Source: Ketobacter sp963922875
GTDB taxonomy: Bacteria > Pseudomonadota > Gammaproteobacteria > Pseudomonadales > Ketobacteraceae
Assembly: GCA_963922875.1 (NCBI GenBank)
Contig: CAWUJH010000002.1
Location: 434,001-498,000, forward strand
Reading direction: 5' to 3'
DNA length: 64,000 nucleotides
The translations under genes and the position numbers were made by a program. Shown piece by piece: positions 41,372-51,030 of this stretch (the stretch's first letter is position 1; each line of letters starts with the position of its first letter). The notes under the pieces are model-generated. The model did no database searches. It worked only from the letters and a program-made list of their open reading frames with translations, and was not told the DNA's origin.

Positions 41372-42531
41372 TAAAACAACCTCGGGGTTTGGCTGCGATT
41401 GCTTTGAATGGTGGGAGATTTAGCACCATCAAGTATCACTAGATCGCCTTCAGAAATGCCACTGAGAATAGCCGCTTGAATTCTATTACTGACTCCGACA
41501 GTAACGTCCTTTAATCTCACCTGGTCATTAATCAGCAGTTTTACTTGATAGCTTTCAGAGCTGGATTTCAGCAAGGCAGACATTGGAATTAATAGACTGT
41601 TTTTCGCAGAAGCTTCAACAAAGAACACCTGTGTTGTCATGTTCGACATAAGGCGACCTTTGGGGTTTTCCACGTCGAATAGTGCGGTATAAAGCACCAC
41701 GTTATTCAGTACCTGTGGGGTAGGCAATATCTGGCGTAGTTGACTGCTCCAGCGTTGCCGGGTGTCACCAATGGGGGAAAAATACAGGGGCATGCCGATG
41801 CTAAGGCGAGGTACATCGGCTTCTGATACCTCTGTTTCTATGGTCACCATTGAAAAATCAGCGATACGCATTAACAGAGGTGCAGTTTGATTGGCGTTTA
41901 AGGTGGCGCCTTCCCGCACCTCTAAGGTTGCTACCAAACCATCCATTGGCGAATAAATGCGAGTATAACTTAAGGTGGCTTCATCCTCTTTCAGGCTGGA
42001 TTCTGTTTGCTGGATGAGTGCTTGTAGTGCTTTCACCTGGGCATTGGCGCCGGCCACAGCCGCTTCAGCGATTTGATAGTCGTCTTCACTATTGGCATTG
42101 GCCTCCCGCAGATTCCTTTGGCGATCAAACTGCAGTTTTGCCAATCTTAACTGAGCCCGAGCTTCTTCCAGTTGAGCTTGTTGGGCTTTTAGCTGGGCGA
42201 CACTGGCGCCAACTCTGGCGAGCTGAACTGCAGCATCTATTTCCGCTAGCAATTGCCCTTTTTTTACTGGGTCACCTAAACTTACGTGAAGTTTTTTTAG
42301 TTGACCGGACACTTGCGCGCCAATATCCACATAACGATGGGGTTGAACCCGGCCCTGAGCGGTGACCACTTTTTCTATATCACCTCGCTTGGCGGTAACC
42401 GTAACAAAGGTAGGTTTCTTAGGCTTTAGTATTTGCCAGGTAACGCTGCCTCCCACTCCCATCAGGACAACTAATCCGAGGATCAAGCTGAAGGGAATTG
42501 GTGTCTTTTTTGTCGTGTGTTGGTTGCTCAT
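41371..42531 (-). CDS. macA: MacA-type periplasmic adaptor
   Basis: The 386-residue membrane-fusion protein has an N-terminal anchor (about residues 14-32), a lipoyl half-motif VQPHRYVDIGAQVSGQLKKLHVSLGDPVKKGQLLAEID, a long coiled-coil hairpin (about 85-175) and a second lipoyl half (IYSPMDGLVATLEVREGATLNANQ). Beta-barrel domains complete it. It bridges MacB and the TolC-like duct. Its start overlaps the stop of the PepSY gene by 4 bp. Length is close to that of MacA and PvdR. Confidence 0.93.
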   Translation of the reverse strand: MSNQHTTKKTPIPFSLILGLVVLMGVGGSVTWQILKPKKPTFVTVTAKRGDIEKVVTAQGRVQPHRYVDIGAQVSGQLKKLHVSLGDPVKKGQLLAEIDAAVQLARVGASVAQLKAQQAQLEEARAQLRLAKLQFDRQRNLREANANSEDDYQIAEAAVAGANAQVKALQALIQQTESSLKEDEATLSYTRIYSPMDGLVATLEVREGATLNANQTAPLLMRIADFSMVTIETEVSEADVPRLSIGMPLYFSPIGDTRQRWSSQLRQILPTPQVLNNVVLYTALFDVENPKGRLMSNMTTQVFFVEASAKNSLLIPMSALLKSSSESYQVKLLINDQVRLKDVTVGVSNRIQAAILSGISEGDLVILDGAKSPTIQSNRSQTPRLF

Positions 42532-43667
42532 AGAGCGGTCTTCATTGTTCTTGTTTTTTTACGACGGGTTTTCTTTAGGAAACTTATCAGGCCTGAAGCA
42601 ACCATAAGGCTTCCCAACAGGCTGAATGCAAGTACTATGACTAAATAGCCAAGGCCCATGTTTCTGCCCGTATGCAACGGAACCATGACACGATAAATTT
42701 TTTCCCCCAAGGTAAGTTCGGAAAAAGCTTGATGCGAACTAATCGTTGATTGAGTTTGATTGATACTCACGGTGCTATTGGCTAAGCCAAGCCAGTCGCT
42801 TGAGGTAACAAACCTAAATTCATACACTGACTCTGCCACAGACCTTGCGGGGCTATTGTTATTCGTACTCTTAGATCGGGTTGGGCGTGGAAATAATACT
42901 TGTTGCAATTGGCCATCAGGCATAATTTGATAGGCGGATTTAAGCCAACCCAGCCAGCTAGGTGTTGTGGTATCAATCATCATTGATGGTGATTTCAGCG
43001 GTGCTTTTTCCTCAACGCCTAATATGTTTTTTGTAATATCCCTATAGGTTATTCCAGCACCAGACATGGCCAGTACCATAATGGCAATCAGTGTTATAAC
43101 GCCAGCCGTCATATGATTAAAATAGTAATGTTTACGCGCATTTCCCTGGGGAATAATATGCTTAAGGGCAAAGGTTTTACGTAATGGCCACCACAACCAA
43201 AGTCCTACAAGGCTTAAGATTAATGCTATTAGCCCGACCCAGGCAGCTATTTGATTACCAGGGATTCCTCCTGGGTTTTCTCTTCCTAACAAATAATTAC
43301 GGTGTAATTGTAATACCGTATCAAAAAATGCAGATTCTGTGATTTCGTGATGTAACTCCTTGTGGGGGTAATCAATTCCATACACAAATAACCCCCGTTG
43401 GCCTTTTTCGCTAATCAATACCTGATAAAAAGGCATTGACGGTGTGGGCATTTTTATTGCCCTAATACTATTGTGAATCGATACAAAGTGATGTAATGCT
43501 CGCGCCTGCTGTTCTAAGTTTGAATTTTGATAGTTGGCGCTGGGCAAACTCAGGTGTTTGGTAAGTTCATCGATAGCGGTTATGAACCCTGTGGCGAAGG
43601 TGATAAGAAACAATAAGCCAAAAGGAAACCCAAGCCAGCGATGGGCTTTAGTCAGAAACCTTCTCAT
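42528..43667 (-). CDS. PepSY-associated membrane protein, probable ferri-siderophore reductase
   Basis: The 379-residue protein has four membrane helices and the PepSY-TM pattern: N-terminal RFLTKAHRWLGFPFGLLFLITFATGFI, HRNYLLGR near residue 115, HYYFNHMTAGVITLIAIMVLAMSGAGI, and VPLHTGRNMGLGYLVIVL before the last helix. Histidines in these segments (H9 and those of LHRN, NHMT and LHTG) could bind haem. Relatives such as FpvG of Pseudomonas reduce ferric siderophore complexes in the periplasm. Its place between the TonB genes and a MacAB pump supports that role, by inference. It is 4 bp from the TPR gene and overlaps macA by 4 bp. Confidence 0.85.
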   Translation of the reverse strand: MRRFLTKAHRWLGFPFGLLFLITFATGFITAIDELTKHLSLPSANYQNSNLEQQARALHHFVSIHNSIRAIKMPTPSMPFYQVLISEKGQRGLFVYGIDYPHKELHHEITESAFFDTVLQLHRNYLLGRENPGGIPGNQIAAWVGLIALILSLVGLWLWWPLRKTFALKHIIPQGNARKHYYFNHMTAGVITLIAIMVLAMSGAGITYRDITKNILGVEEKAPLKSPSMMIDTTTPSWLGWLKSAYQIMPDGQLQQVLFPRPTRSKSTNNNSPARSVAESVYEFRFVTSSDWLGLANSTVSINQTQSTISSHQAFSELTLGEKIYRVMVPLHTGRNMGLGYLVIVLAFSLLGSLMVASGLISFLKKTRRKKTRTMKTAL

Positions 43668-43671
43668 AATA

Positions 43672-45054
43672 TTATCCCTGATTACGAACCAGATTTTCCA
43701 AGACTTGAATGTTGCTGATCACATCACCACGGTGGGGATATTGTTGAGCAACCTCGCGCAATAGACGCAAACTTTCACCATAATTTTTACGATCGATTTC
43801 CAGTTGCGCACGCTGTAATAGAGCACGCTCTTTAACCTCTGAAAGGGCTTCTGCTCTCACGTAGTACAAAAGCGCGCGCTCCGGTTGCTGTCGTTGTTGA
43901 TAAATTTGGCCCAAACTTAACAGGGCTTCCCCGTGGTTAGGAATGTTGGTTAAGGTTTGTAACAAGTATTGCTCAGCGCGATCCAGTTGGTTTTTTTGTA
44001 GCGCAAGTTGGGCTCGAACAACGTTGATTCGAGCATTGTAATCCTTGGGGGTGCGATCTTTTACCTTGGCCATTCGTTCCATTAAGCGATGGGCGTTACG
44101 CCAATCTTTCTGGTACACCAGCCAGGAAAGTGCTTGTTCAACGGTATCCAGCATGTCTGTATCCAGCGGTTGTGGATTTTGGTCAATGCTCTGACCGAGT
44201 AAATCAATGGCCCGTCGTGCACTTCCATATTGTAAGTGCAGTTGTGCCGTAGTGGTTAGATTTGCAGGATTATTTTCACCTAGATGAATCGCAACTTCCA
44301 AACTGCTCAGTGCTTGATTGTGTTGTTGGCGCTGCATTGCAATTTGGCTTCTATGAAGCCAAAGTTGTGGATTGCTTGAATTCTCCTTAATTAGATTTTC
44401 CAGTAAGGCTTGTGCTTGATCCAGGGCTTGGCTTTTGGTAAGAGCATAGAGTAAACCCTGACGCCACTGAGGGTTGTCGGGCTCTAAAAATAGCGCCTGC
44501 TGATAACCGGCCACCGCTGCAGCGGGGTCTTTAGTTTGTAAGTTTATATAGGCCAATTGACCATACACCTGGGCATCACCAACCCCTAATTCTATTGTTC
44601 GGCGTAACTGGGGCTGGGCTTCGTCGTAGCGTTTTTGCATTATATATACCAGACTCAGGCTGCGGTGAGCCAAGGCTAAATCTGGCATGATATCTAATGC
44701 AGAAATAAGAGATTTTTCTGCAGCTGAAAACTGTTTTAGTTGTAATAAAATTTGGCCTCTAAGTAGACGCAAGGCTGCACTGTCCGCATCAATAGGCCGA
44801 TTGGCGAATGCATCCATAACCGCGTGATACTGCTTTTGCGCGAGTAGAGGCTTAATCTTTGCTACAAATACCCGTTCATTGATTTCGGGTTGCGCTGCTG
44901 TGGCAGCTAATGGTTGATTCTGCAATAGAAAATTCCAGGTGGGTTCTTCTAGCTTAATATTAAGTTGTGCATGGCATAGACCACTCATCAGTAGGGTTGT
45001 GATTAAAAATAAAAAGGTAGCTAGTGTGTTTTTACATTGAAATACTACAGTCAT
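43672..45054 (-). CDS. TPR-repeat protein of the TonB2-type system
   Basis: The 460-residue exported protein has a signal peptide (about residues 1-29, ending LCHAQ) and about ten tetratricopeptide repeats from residue 60 to the end, for example ALLSLGQIYQQRQQPERALLYYVRAEAL. A TPR protein ends many TonB2 operons of Vibrio and Shewanella and is thought to assist the complex. The gene follows tonB by 12 bp. Confidence 0.87.
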   Translation of the reverse strand: MTVVFQCKNTLATFLFLITTLLMSGLCHAQLNIKLEEPTWNFLLQNQPLAATAAQPEINERVFVAKIKPLLAQKQYHAVMDAFANRPIDADSAALRLLRGQILLQLKQFSAAEKSLISALDIMPDLALAHRSLSLVYIMQKRYDEAQPQLRRTIELGVGDAQVYGQLAYINLQTKDPAAAVAGYQQALFLEPDNPQWRQGLLYALTKSQALDQAQALLENLIKENSSNPQLWLHRSQIAMQRQQHNQALSSLEVAIHLGENNPANLTTTAQLHLQYGSARRAIDLLGQSIDQNPQPLDTDMLDTVEQALSWLVYQKDWRNAHRLMERMAKVKDRTPKDYNARINVVRAQLALQKNQLDRAEQYLLQTLTNIPNHGEALLSLGQIYQQRQQPERALLYYVRAEALSEVKERALLQRAQLEIDRKNYGESLRLLREVAQQYPHRGDVISNIQVLENLVRNQG

Positions 45055-45066
45055 GGTGGACTCTGC

Positions 45067-45708
45067 TTAAGATTTTAGTTCGATAGGCCAGATGAAACGG
45101 GCACGCACGGGTTGCTGGTCTTTGGTGGGGGCACTAAAGCGGCTGTCTCGAACGATAGTTCGGATAACCGGGTTCAGTTCCTGATACGGGTTTTTCACCA
45201 CTTTTATCAGACTTACGTTACCTTTTTCATCAATCATTACTTCCAGTTCAATGGTGACAGCGCGAATGCCACGTTGCTCAAGACTTCTCGGAAAAGTCAC
45301 TCGAATAGGAGTCAATAGAGATGGCGAAGAGTCCAAGTCGTCCAGTTCAAAAGCATCCCAATTAATGTCTAATGACGGCCATTGGTTTTGAATGGTGTCC
45401 TCCATGATTACAGCCTCGGGTTTGGCCATAGTGAGCTTTACCGGTTTCACATTAAGCACTGGTACCGTAGCGCCAGATCCTGTTACTTGCACATCAAGAG
45501 TGTTTGCTGGCGCTGTCTGATGGGTAGTGGTTGGTGGCGGCGGCGGAGGCGGTGGTGGCGAAAACATGGTAACTTCACGGATACTGACGTCTTGTTCCTG
45601 TTGGTCTTGCAGCCAATCTCCAATAAAAAGCAAAGCAAGTGCCAAGCTTAAGATCAATAAACTTAATAGGGTGGGGGCTATCTGTCTTTTGCTTAGCGCG
45701 CTGATCAT
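45067..45708 (-). CDS. tonB: TonB-family energy transducer (TonB2 type)
   Basis: The 213-residue protein has an N-terminal membrane anchor (residues 11-31) and a short proline tract (SPPPPPPPPPTTTHQ, around 51-65). The TonB C-terminal domain follows, with IRVTFPRSLEQRGIRAVTIELEVMIDEKGNVSLIKVVKNPYQELNPVIRTIVRDSRFSAPTKDQQPVRARFIWPIEL. The proline linker is short, as in TonB2. It carries energy from the ExbB/ExbD motor to outer-membrane receptors, presumably including the receptor encoded at 48776. It overlaps exbD by 4 bp. Confidence 0.93.
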   Translation of the reverse strand: MISALSKRQIAPTLLSLLILSLALALLFIGDWLQDQQEQDVSIREVTMFSPPPPPPPPPTTTHQTAPANTLDVQVTGSGATVPVLNVKPVKLTMAKPEAVIMEDTIQNQWPSLDINWDAFELDDLDSSPSLLTPIRVTFPRSLEQRGIRAVTIELEVMIDEKGNVSLIKVVKNPYQELNPVIRTIVRDSRFSAPTKDQQPVRARFIWPIELKS

Positions 45709-46112
45709 GGAACTACTGCAGCCAGGTTTACGGAGTGAGCACCCGCAAGTTTGGCTTCATCAATGACCTCCAGAAGCAGTTGAGCAGGAACGGACTTGTC
45801 TGCTTGAATAACCACAGGACGTGTTTGTTTTTTTTGTAATTGTTCTATGGCACCACGAACACCCGCTACACCAATGGATGCACCATCATAGAATACTTCT
45901 CCCGCATCGGTAATGGCCAAAAGAATAACCGTCTGCTCAAGCTTTTGGGCTGAGATTGCTTGCGGTTTATCAACTTCCACTCCTGTCTCCCTTACGAAAA
46001 CGGTGGTTACAATAAAAAAAATCAGCAATATGAACACCACATCTAACAGAGGTGATAGATCAATATTGTGTTGATGGGATTGTTCCAGGCGCTGGCGTAA
46101 ACGTGAAGGCAC
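45705..46112 (-). CDS. exbD: ExbD biopolymer transport protein
   Basis: The 135-residue protein has one N-terminal helix with the essential aspartate in NIDLSPLLDVVFILLIFFIVTTVFVRETGVEVDKP, followed by a periplasmic domain (PVVIQADKSVPAQLLLEVIDEAKLAGAHSVNLAA). It forms the ion-driven motor with ExbB. It overlaps tonB (ATGA) and follows the short exbB by 5 bp. Confidence 0.95.
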   Translation of the reverse strand: MPSRLRQRLEQSHQHNIDLSPLLDVVFILLIFFIVTTVFVRETGVEVDKPQAISAQKLEQTVILLAITDAGEVFYDGASIGVAGVRGAIEQLQKKQTRPVVIQADKSVPAQLLLEVIDEAKLAGAHSVNLAAVVP

Positions 46113-46117
46113 TGCGC

Positions 46118-46465
46118 TTAACTCCCGTAGCTATATTGCTTCTTGGTGTAGTAGCTTTGCAGGATCCAGCCGGGGATAGCGCATACTAAACCCAACTGGG
46201 TTGTCAGCAAGGCGTCAGCAATACCATCGCTAAGCAAGTTTGCCCCGGTCGACTGTTGGGATAGGGCTCTAAAGCAATCCAGTAAACCAATAATGGTTCC
46301 TAATAAACCCAATAAAGGTAATGAAGCAATCAGAATCCCAGCGAATTGCTTTTTAATAGCCGGTTGACGGCGGTCAAAATTAACGGTGAATAATTGGTGG
46401 TAACCAATGAAGGCTAAGCCGACAATAGCCCAGCATACCCAGTTTGACGTTAGTTGATTGATCAT
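46118..46465 (-). CDS. Short ExbB/TolQ-type channel protein
   Basis: At 115 residues this is shorter than usual for ExbB2 (about 170-180). It retains an N-terminal helix (WVCWAIVGLAFIGYHQLF) and the conserved core LLGLLGTIIGLLDCFRALSQ...DGIADALLTTQLGLVCAIPGWILQSYY covering the last two helices. The long loop after helix 1 is much reduced. It still overlaps the large ExbB gene by 4 bp and has no frameshift, so it is probably a functional compact form. Confidence 0.85.
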   Translation of the reverse strand: MINQLTSNWVCWAIVGLAFIGYHQLFTVNFDRRQPAIKKQFAGILIASLPLLGLLGTIIGLLDCFRALSQQSTGANLLSDGIADALLTTQLGLVCAIPGWILQSYYTKKQYSYGS

Positions 46466-47814
46466 GCCGCTATCTCCTCTGATTCATAAGATGTGGGATC
46501 CGGTGCCCGGGTTTCACTACTGTTTTGACTGATTAATAACGCGAAGCTTTCCAGCTCTTGGTAATAGGATTTAGCCCGGCGCGAGAGCAGTGCATTAATA
46601 ATTAACGCCGGTATCGCAACCACTAAGCCTAGTTCAGTAGTGACGAGTGCTTGCGCGATTCCCCCTGACACGACTTCTGGGTTGCCCGAGCCAAATAACG
46701 TCATCATTTTGAACGTTTCTATCATGCCGCTGACCGTGCCCAACAGCCCCAACAGTGGGGAAACGGATGCGGTAACCGCAATGGCACCGATCCAGCGTTC
46801 TAAATAGTGTTTATTGTCTTGCAAAGCGATGAACAGTCGGTCGTCCCGCTCGCGCTCGTTGTCGGCCTGCAAACTGATTTCCAGAAGTTTGCGTTGCATG
46901 CCGTCGATATGGAGTGGAATCTGATTGCTGACGTTGGCAGTTGTAAAGGACTTAAGTTGTGAGGGATTGAAGCGTATCAGTCTCGGTAGACGTACAAGCT
47001 GATAGGCTTTGACCAGAGCAATCCCTAAGGCAAACAAGGCAAATAGTAAAATTGGAATTACCCATATACCGCCTTTGGTTACATGTTCTAGTGGGCTTTC
47101 TGCCTGTTGTTCACGAATTAATGCATGATCGAGGGTTGGATTGAAGGTTAAGCTACCAGTGTTGTTGTCGTAAAGTTGCTTTATCCCATTTCCTGCGTCT
47201 CCCTCCAAAACCATAAGCGATTGTAAATGTCCCTCCAGATCCTGAGTTAGTCCGGCCTCATGGGCTTGTGGTGACCAATACCAGGTGATTGGCCCTAGCG
47301 AAAGTGTTGGCAGCGTTTGAAGGGCACCGCCTGGGATGACCAGTTCACGCTTTTGCCAAACGGGGACCAGGCTGCGTTCCAATTGCCGGCTAATAAGTGT
47401 TACTTGCTCAATTTGCTCGGCCAGGGTTGCCCCTGAGGCATTCTGTGATGAGCTGTGCTGGCTAATGAAACGATTCAATAAGTTTTGTTGATAGTTTTGT
47501 TGTTGGTTCCAGCGCTCTAAACGTTGCTTCAATTGAGTAAGTCCTAGGGTCTCTTCATCCGCTAAGCGACGAGCTACCGCAGTTGCTTTTTGAAGTTTTA
47601 TTACTTCTTGCTCAAGTTGATTTAGGTTCTCCACCAGCTTCTGGCGTTCTTTACCGACGTTAGTTTGTGTTTGGTTAAGGTTCCGTTGTGCCGATTGGAT
47701 CTCTTTCACCAGTAATGTATCGGCAGGGGTTGCAAATAAAGTGGGACCATAGCTAATGAATAGACAAAAAATGAATGCGCTTTTAATAACTCGTAGGGTA
47801 TATGTTAGCCTCAC
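46462..47814 (-). CDS. Large ExbB-like protein with periplasmic coiled coil (TtpC type)
   Basis: The 450-residue protein has a signal or anchor sequence (residues 11-28), a coiled-coil periplasmic part (about 35-140) and a MotA/TolQ/ExbB domain at about residues 250-430. That domain contains ASVSPLLGLLGTVSGMIETFKMMTLFGSGNPEVVSGGIAQALVTTELGLVVAIPALI. This architecture is TtpC, the extra component of TonB2 systems. It overlaps both neighbours by 4 bp. Two ExbB-type proteins in one operon are normal for TonB2 systems. Confidence 0.92.
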   Translation of the reverse strand: MRLTYTLRVIKSAFIFCLFISYGPTLFATPADTLLVKEIQSAQRNLNQTQTNVGKERQKLVENLNQLEQEVIKLQKATAVARRLADEETLGLTQLKQRLERWNQQQNYQQNLLNRFISQHSSSQNASGATLAEQIEQVTLISRQLERSLVPVWQKRELVIPGGALQTLPTLSLGPITWYWSPQAHEAGLTQDLEGHLQSLMVLEGDAGNGIKQLYDNNTGSLTFNPTLDHALIREQQAESPLEHVTKGGIWVIPILLFALFALGIALVKAYQLVRLPRLIRFNPSQLKSFTTANVSNQIPLHIDGMQRKLLEISLQADNERERDDRLFIALQDNKHYLERWIGAIAVTASVSPLLGLLGTVSGMIETFKMMTLFGSGNPEVVSGGIAQALVTTELGLVVAIPALIINALLSRRAKSYYQELESFALLISQNSSETRAPDPTSYESEEIAA

Positions 47815-48626
47815 CGACCTTGCTCCTTACCGATTAAATCCACAGGCAGCTGCACAAAACCGGCTTCTTTCCGTTTTTCGTAAATAGCGATGGCATTCAA
47901 TATTTCTTTACTATTAATGTGTTCGTCTTGGTGCCATATCCATCCGTTTGGGGTGGCGTAGCCGATACCGGAAAATTCGCCGTTATCGTTACTAAACCAA
48001 GCGAATCCCGCACCAAGAAATAGCTGTTTCACCATGATGGGTTGTTGGTTGTGATTCGTTATGGGGGCCTCGGTGACGCTGATTCGTTGATTGAAATCGG
48101 CTAATTTACTTAATTGAGCTAATGCCACCTGCAGCTGGGCAGAGATAGTTTCGTTATCAGATTCTGAGTTGCCTTCCGCCTCGGCTTGCCAAGGCTTTTT
48201 TAACGGTGGTGGCAGTTGTTGACTGATGACTTGCAATTGTCTCTGCAAGGGTTCCAGTTGCTTCTCCAGTTGTAGCTGCTGTTGTTCCATTTCGTTCTGT
48301 TGTTGAAGCAGCAAGGTTCGTTCTTGCTGAGCCGAAGTTTGAGTTTTTTGGTTATCGGTTATTAGTTGCGTAAGCTGGTTTTTTTCCGCTTCGAGCAGGG
48401 TAATGCGTTGTTTCAATAGCAGCTTTTGGGTCTGCCAGTCAGTAACTAAAGCATTACTTTGGCGTTCGATTTCAAGCCATTGTTGCGTGAGGTTGTCCGC
48501 CTCATGGGTGGAGAGCGCATAACTTGGAGCCGCGCTAAAACAAAGTGTGAGTGCAGCAATAAAGCACAGTATTTGGTACGCCAAAATAGTCCCCTTGAAC
48601 AGCGATAAATACAGCAAGTGAGACAT
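47811..48626 (-). CDS. DUF3450 periplasmic coiled-coil protein
   Basis: The 271-residue protein has a signal peptide (about residues 15-38, ending SYALS) and a long coiled coil (about 45-150, rich in Gln, Leu and Glu). A C-terminal domain with AGFAWFSNDNGEFSGIGYATPNGWIWHQDEHI and FVQLPVDLIG is typical of DUF3450. It is the first gene of TonB2-type operons and is thought to help span or organise the periplasm. The gene begins the ten-gene operon and diverges from the TonB-dependent receptor gene. Confidence 0.9.
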   Translation of the reverse strand: MSHLLYLSLFKGTILAYQILCFIAALTLCFSAAPSYALSTHEADNLTQQWLEIERQSNALVTDWQTQKLLLKQRITLLEAEKNQLTQLITDNQKTQTSAQQERTLLLQQQNEMEQQQLQLEKQLEPLQRQLQVISQQLPPPLKKPWQAEAEGNSESDNETISAQLQVALAQLSKLADFNQRISVTEAPITNHNQQPIMVKQLFLGAGFAWFSNDNGEFSGIGYATPNGWIWHQDEHINSKEILNAIAIYEKRKEAGFVQLPVDLIGKEQGR

Positions 48627-48655
48627 ATGGTTCCATAGTATTTCTCATTTGTAAA

Positions 48656-48670
48656 CAAGAATCATTTGCA
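48656..48670. promoter_or_regulatory. Putative Fur box
   Basis: Read on the minus strand, TGCAAATGATTCTTG matches 9 of 14 specified positions of the 7-1-7 Fur pattern TGATAAT-N-ATTATCA. It lies in the 149-bp region between the divergent DUF3450 operon and receptor gene, 30 bp from the first and about 105 bp from the second. Iron control of both is expected for these families. Confidence 0.5.
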
Positions 48671-48775
48671 TTAGAGAAAAACTACCCATACACTTCGGGC
48701 CTCAGCTGATTGCTGAGTGACCATTAACACAACGGCAAGATTTTTCTTTTCCGTTAGCATTGTTGGGGATTCTAG

Positions 48776-51019
48776 ATGAAGCACTCTATCCAGAAACCGG
48801 GCTTGCCTGGCTTCAAATATCAAACGTTAGCCATCGCCGTCGCCACGGCAATACCACTGCTCTCTGCTCATGCTGAAGTGGTGCAGACCCTACCTACTAC
48901 AAAGGCAGATACGACTTCGGAAGATAGTTACAAGGTGGATAAGTCCACCTCCATCAAATACTCCAAGCCATTACTCGATACGGCACAAACGATCTCAGTA
49001 ATTCCTCAATCTGAAATGAAAGATCGAGGTGTTACTAGCTTGCGACAAGCGTTGCGAACGGTGCCGGGAATTTCATTTGCGGCTGGTGAGGGGGGAGCCC
49101 CTACGGGTGACAGTATGTCTATCCGCGGCTTTAGTGCCCGCAATAATATTATGATAGACGGCGTTAGGGATGTGTCCGGCTACTACCGGGATATGTATAA
49201 CGTTGAAGCGGTTGAAGTGGCGAAGGGGCCTTCATCCACTATCTATGGGAGAGGAACAGCCGGTGGGGCCGTTAATCTACAAACCAAAAAGGCGGGGCTG
49301 GAAACCTTCACGGAACTTGGGTTAACGTTGGGTAGCGAAAGTGACTATCGTGCTCAGGTCGATTCCAATGTCACGGTAGGAGAAAGTTCAGCGTTACGAG
49401 TCAACGTTTTGGCCGACGATGGCGAGGTGGCAGGTCGCGATGAGGTAGAAAATTCCAACAAAGCCCTGGCCCTGACATTTGGAACGGGCTTGGGCACTGA
49501 TTCTCGACTCCATTTGAGTGCTGAATATCAAAAACAGGAAAATCTGCCGGACTACGGTATTCCTTGGGTGGGTAACAACAGTGGTAATGATGAGCGAGAA
49601 AGCGCGGCTTGGTTAGCTCCTTATGAAGGCAAAGCGCCTCCTGTGGATTTTGATAATTTTTACGGCAACGTGTATCGTGATTTTGAAGATATTGAAGCCC
49701 AGTCCGTTACCCTTGAGTATGAAAAGGATTTGAGTTCCATCACAACTTTACGGACGCTGGCTCGATATGCCACGGTTGAAAGGCAATCCATTGTAACCGC
49801 ACCACGGTTTCCCGACGATGGAAATTCGCCGATTCGGGTGATTGGTGTTCCCGAAGGTGCGGTTCGAACCAATGACGAAAAAACCCGAGATACCAAGAAC
49901 AGTCAGGCTGTCGTACAGGTTGATTTGCTTACAGAACTGCACACTGGAGAAATTCAACACGAGGTAATCACGGGTGTTGAAGTGTCTCAGGAGAAGTTCG
50001 AACGTTGGAACTATGAAGCGGTTGTCGCTGACAATCTGGATGATCCTACTTCCTACAATGATCTTTATAACCCCAACCCCTATTTGGGGTTCTCAGGTAG
50101 ATATGATCGCGGTCTTAAAAGTAATGAAGCCACTGGAGATACCAAAGCTATTTACGTATTTGATACCCTGACTTTCAATCCTCAGTGGTTGCTGAGTGTT
50201 GGGCTGCGTTACGATATTTTCGAAACGGAATACTTTCCTCAATTAGATGACGATACTGACCCCAAACTAAAAGTGGAAGGGAAAGAAAAGGAATTGAGCT
50301 GGAATTTTGGCTTGGTGTATAAGCCTGCGGAAAACGGCAGCATTTATTTTGGTGCGGGCACTTCTTTCAGCCCCTCAGCGGAAGGGTTAACAGTATCAAC
50401 TCGGTCAAATGCGTCGGAGCTTAAGCCGGAAGAATTAATGAGTTATGAATTGGGCACTAAATGGGAGCTATTAAACAGTCGTTTGCTTGCCAGTGCCGCC
50501 ATTTTTCGTACTGAAAAAACCCATGCCCAAACGTCGGCTGATGCTGATACCAGTGATTTAACGCTTAAAGGGCGGCAGCGAGTGGATGGGTTAGAGTTGA
50601 GTGCCGTGGGCCATATAAGCCCTCAGTTTATGGTGACGGCAGCTTATACTTACCAATCCAGCGAAGTAGTCAATGCTGAAGGTGGTGATATCGCCGAAGA
50701 AGGAGCGGAACTGGCCAATACTCCAGAGCATGCGCTTTCAGTATGGGGACACTATGATTTCACCGACCGTCTGAATGCCGGTGTCGGCGCTTTGTATGTG
50801 GACGAGCGATATAACAACAGCGATCCAGGTAGCCGCGAAACCGCTGAGGATTTTTGGACTTTCGACATGATGGTTGGGTACAACGTTACTGCCGAATGGC
50901 GCTTGCAGCTTAATGGCACTAATCTCACCGACGAAGATTATGCGGATCAATTAGGCGGAGGCCATTTTGTGCCTGGCGAAGGTCGCTATTTCAGTTTGAG
51001 TACTTGGTATACGTTCTAG
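48776..51019 (+). CDS. TonB-dependent siderophore receptor (catecholate/Fiu-like)
   Basis: The 747-residue outer-membrane receptor has a signal peptide (to about residue 33, SAHAEV), a TonB-box-like region and a plug domain (about 60-165: KPLLDTAQTISVIPQSEMKDRGVTSLRQALRTVPGISFAAGEGG...DSMSIRGFSARNNIMIDGVRD...VEVAKGPSSTIYGRGTAGGAVNLQTK). A 22-strand barrel ends in the aromatic FSLSTWYTF. The ligand class is inferred from the receptor subgroup (TIGR01783-like). It diverges from the TonB2/PepSY/MacAB operon and is followed by the PiuC-type gene, as in many Fur-controlled loci. Confidence 0.94.
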   Translation: MKHSIQKPGLPGFKYQTLAIAVATAIPLLSAHAEVVQTLPTTKADTTSEDSYKVDKSTSIKYSKPLLDTAQTISVIPQSEMKDRGVTSLRQALRTVPGISFAAGEGGAPTGDSMSIRGFSARNNIMIDGVRDVSGYYRDMYNVEAVEVAKGPSSTIYGRGTAGGAVNLQTKKAGLETFTELGLTLGSESDYRAQVDSNVTVGESSALRVNVLADDGEVAGRDEVENSNKALALTFGTGLGTDSRLHLSAEYQKQENLPDYGIPWVGNNSGNDERESAAWLAPYEGKAPPVDFDNFYGNVYRDFEDIEAQSVTLEYEKDLSSITTLRTLARYATVERQSIVTAPRFPDDGNSPIRVIGVPEGAVRTNDEKTRDTKNSQAVVQVDLLTELHTGEIQHEVITGVEVSQEKFERWNYEAVVADNLDDPTSYNDLYNPNPYLGFSGRYDRGLKSNEATGDTKAIYVFDTLTFNPQWLLSVGLRYDIFETEYFPQLDDDTDPKLKVEGKEKELSWNFGLVYKPAENGSIYFGAGTSFSPSAEGLTVSTRSNASELKPEELMSYELGTKWELLNSRLLASAAIFRTEKTHAQTSADADTSDLTLKGRQRVDGLELSAVGHISPQFMVTAAYTYQSSEVVNAEGGDIAEEGAELANTPEHALSVWGHYDFTDRLNAGVGALYVDERYNNSDPGSRETAEDFWTFDMMVGYNVTAEWRLQLNGTNLTDEDYADQLGGGHFVPGEGRYFSLSTWYTF

Positions 51020-51030
51020 AAATAACGGAC

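Noticed and set aside
45382..45766. Gly-rich or Trp-rich frames opposite tonB
   Set aside because: They are artefacts of the proline codon tract of tonB read on the other strand.
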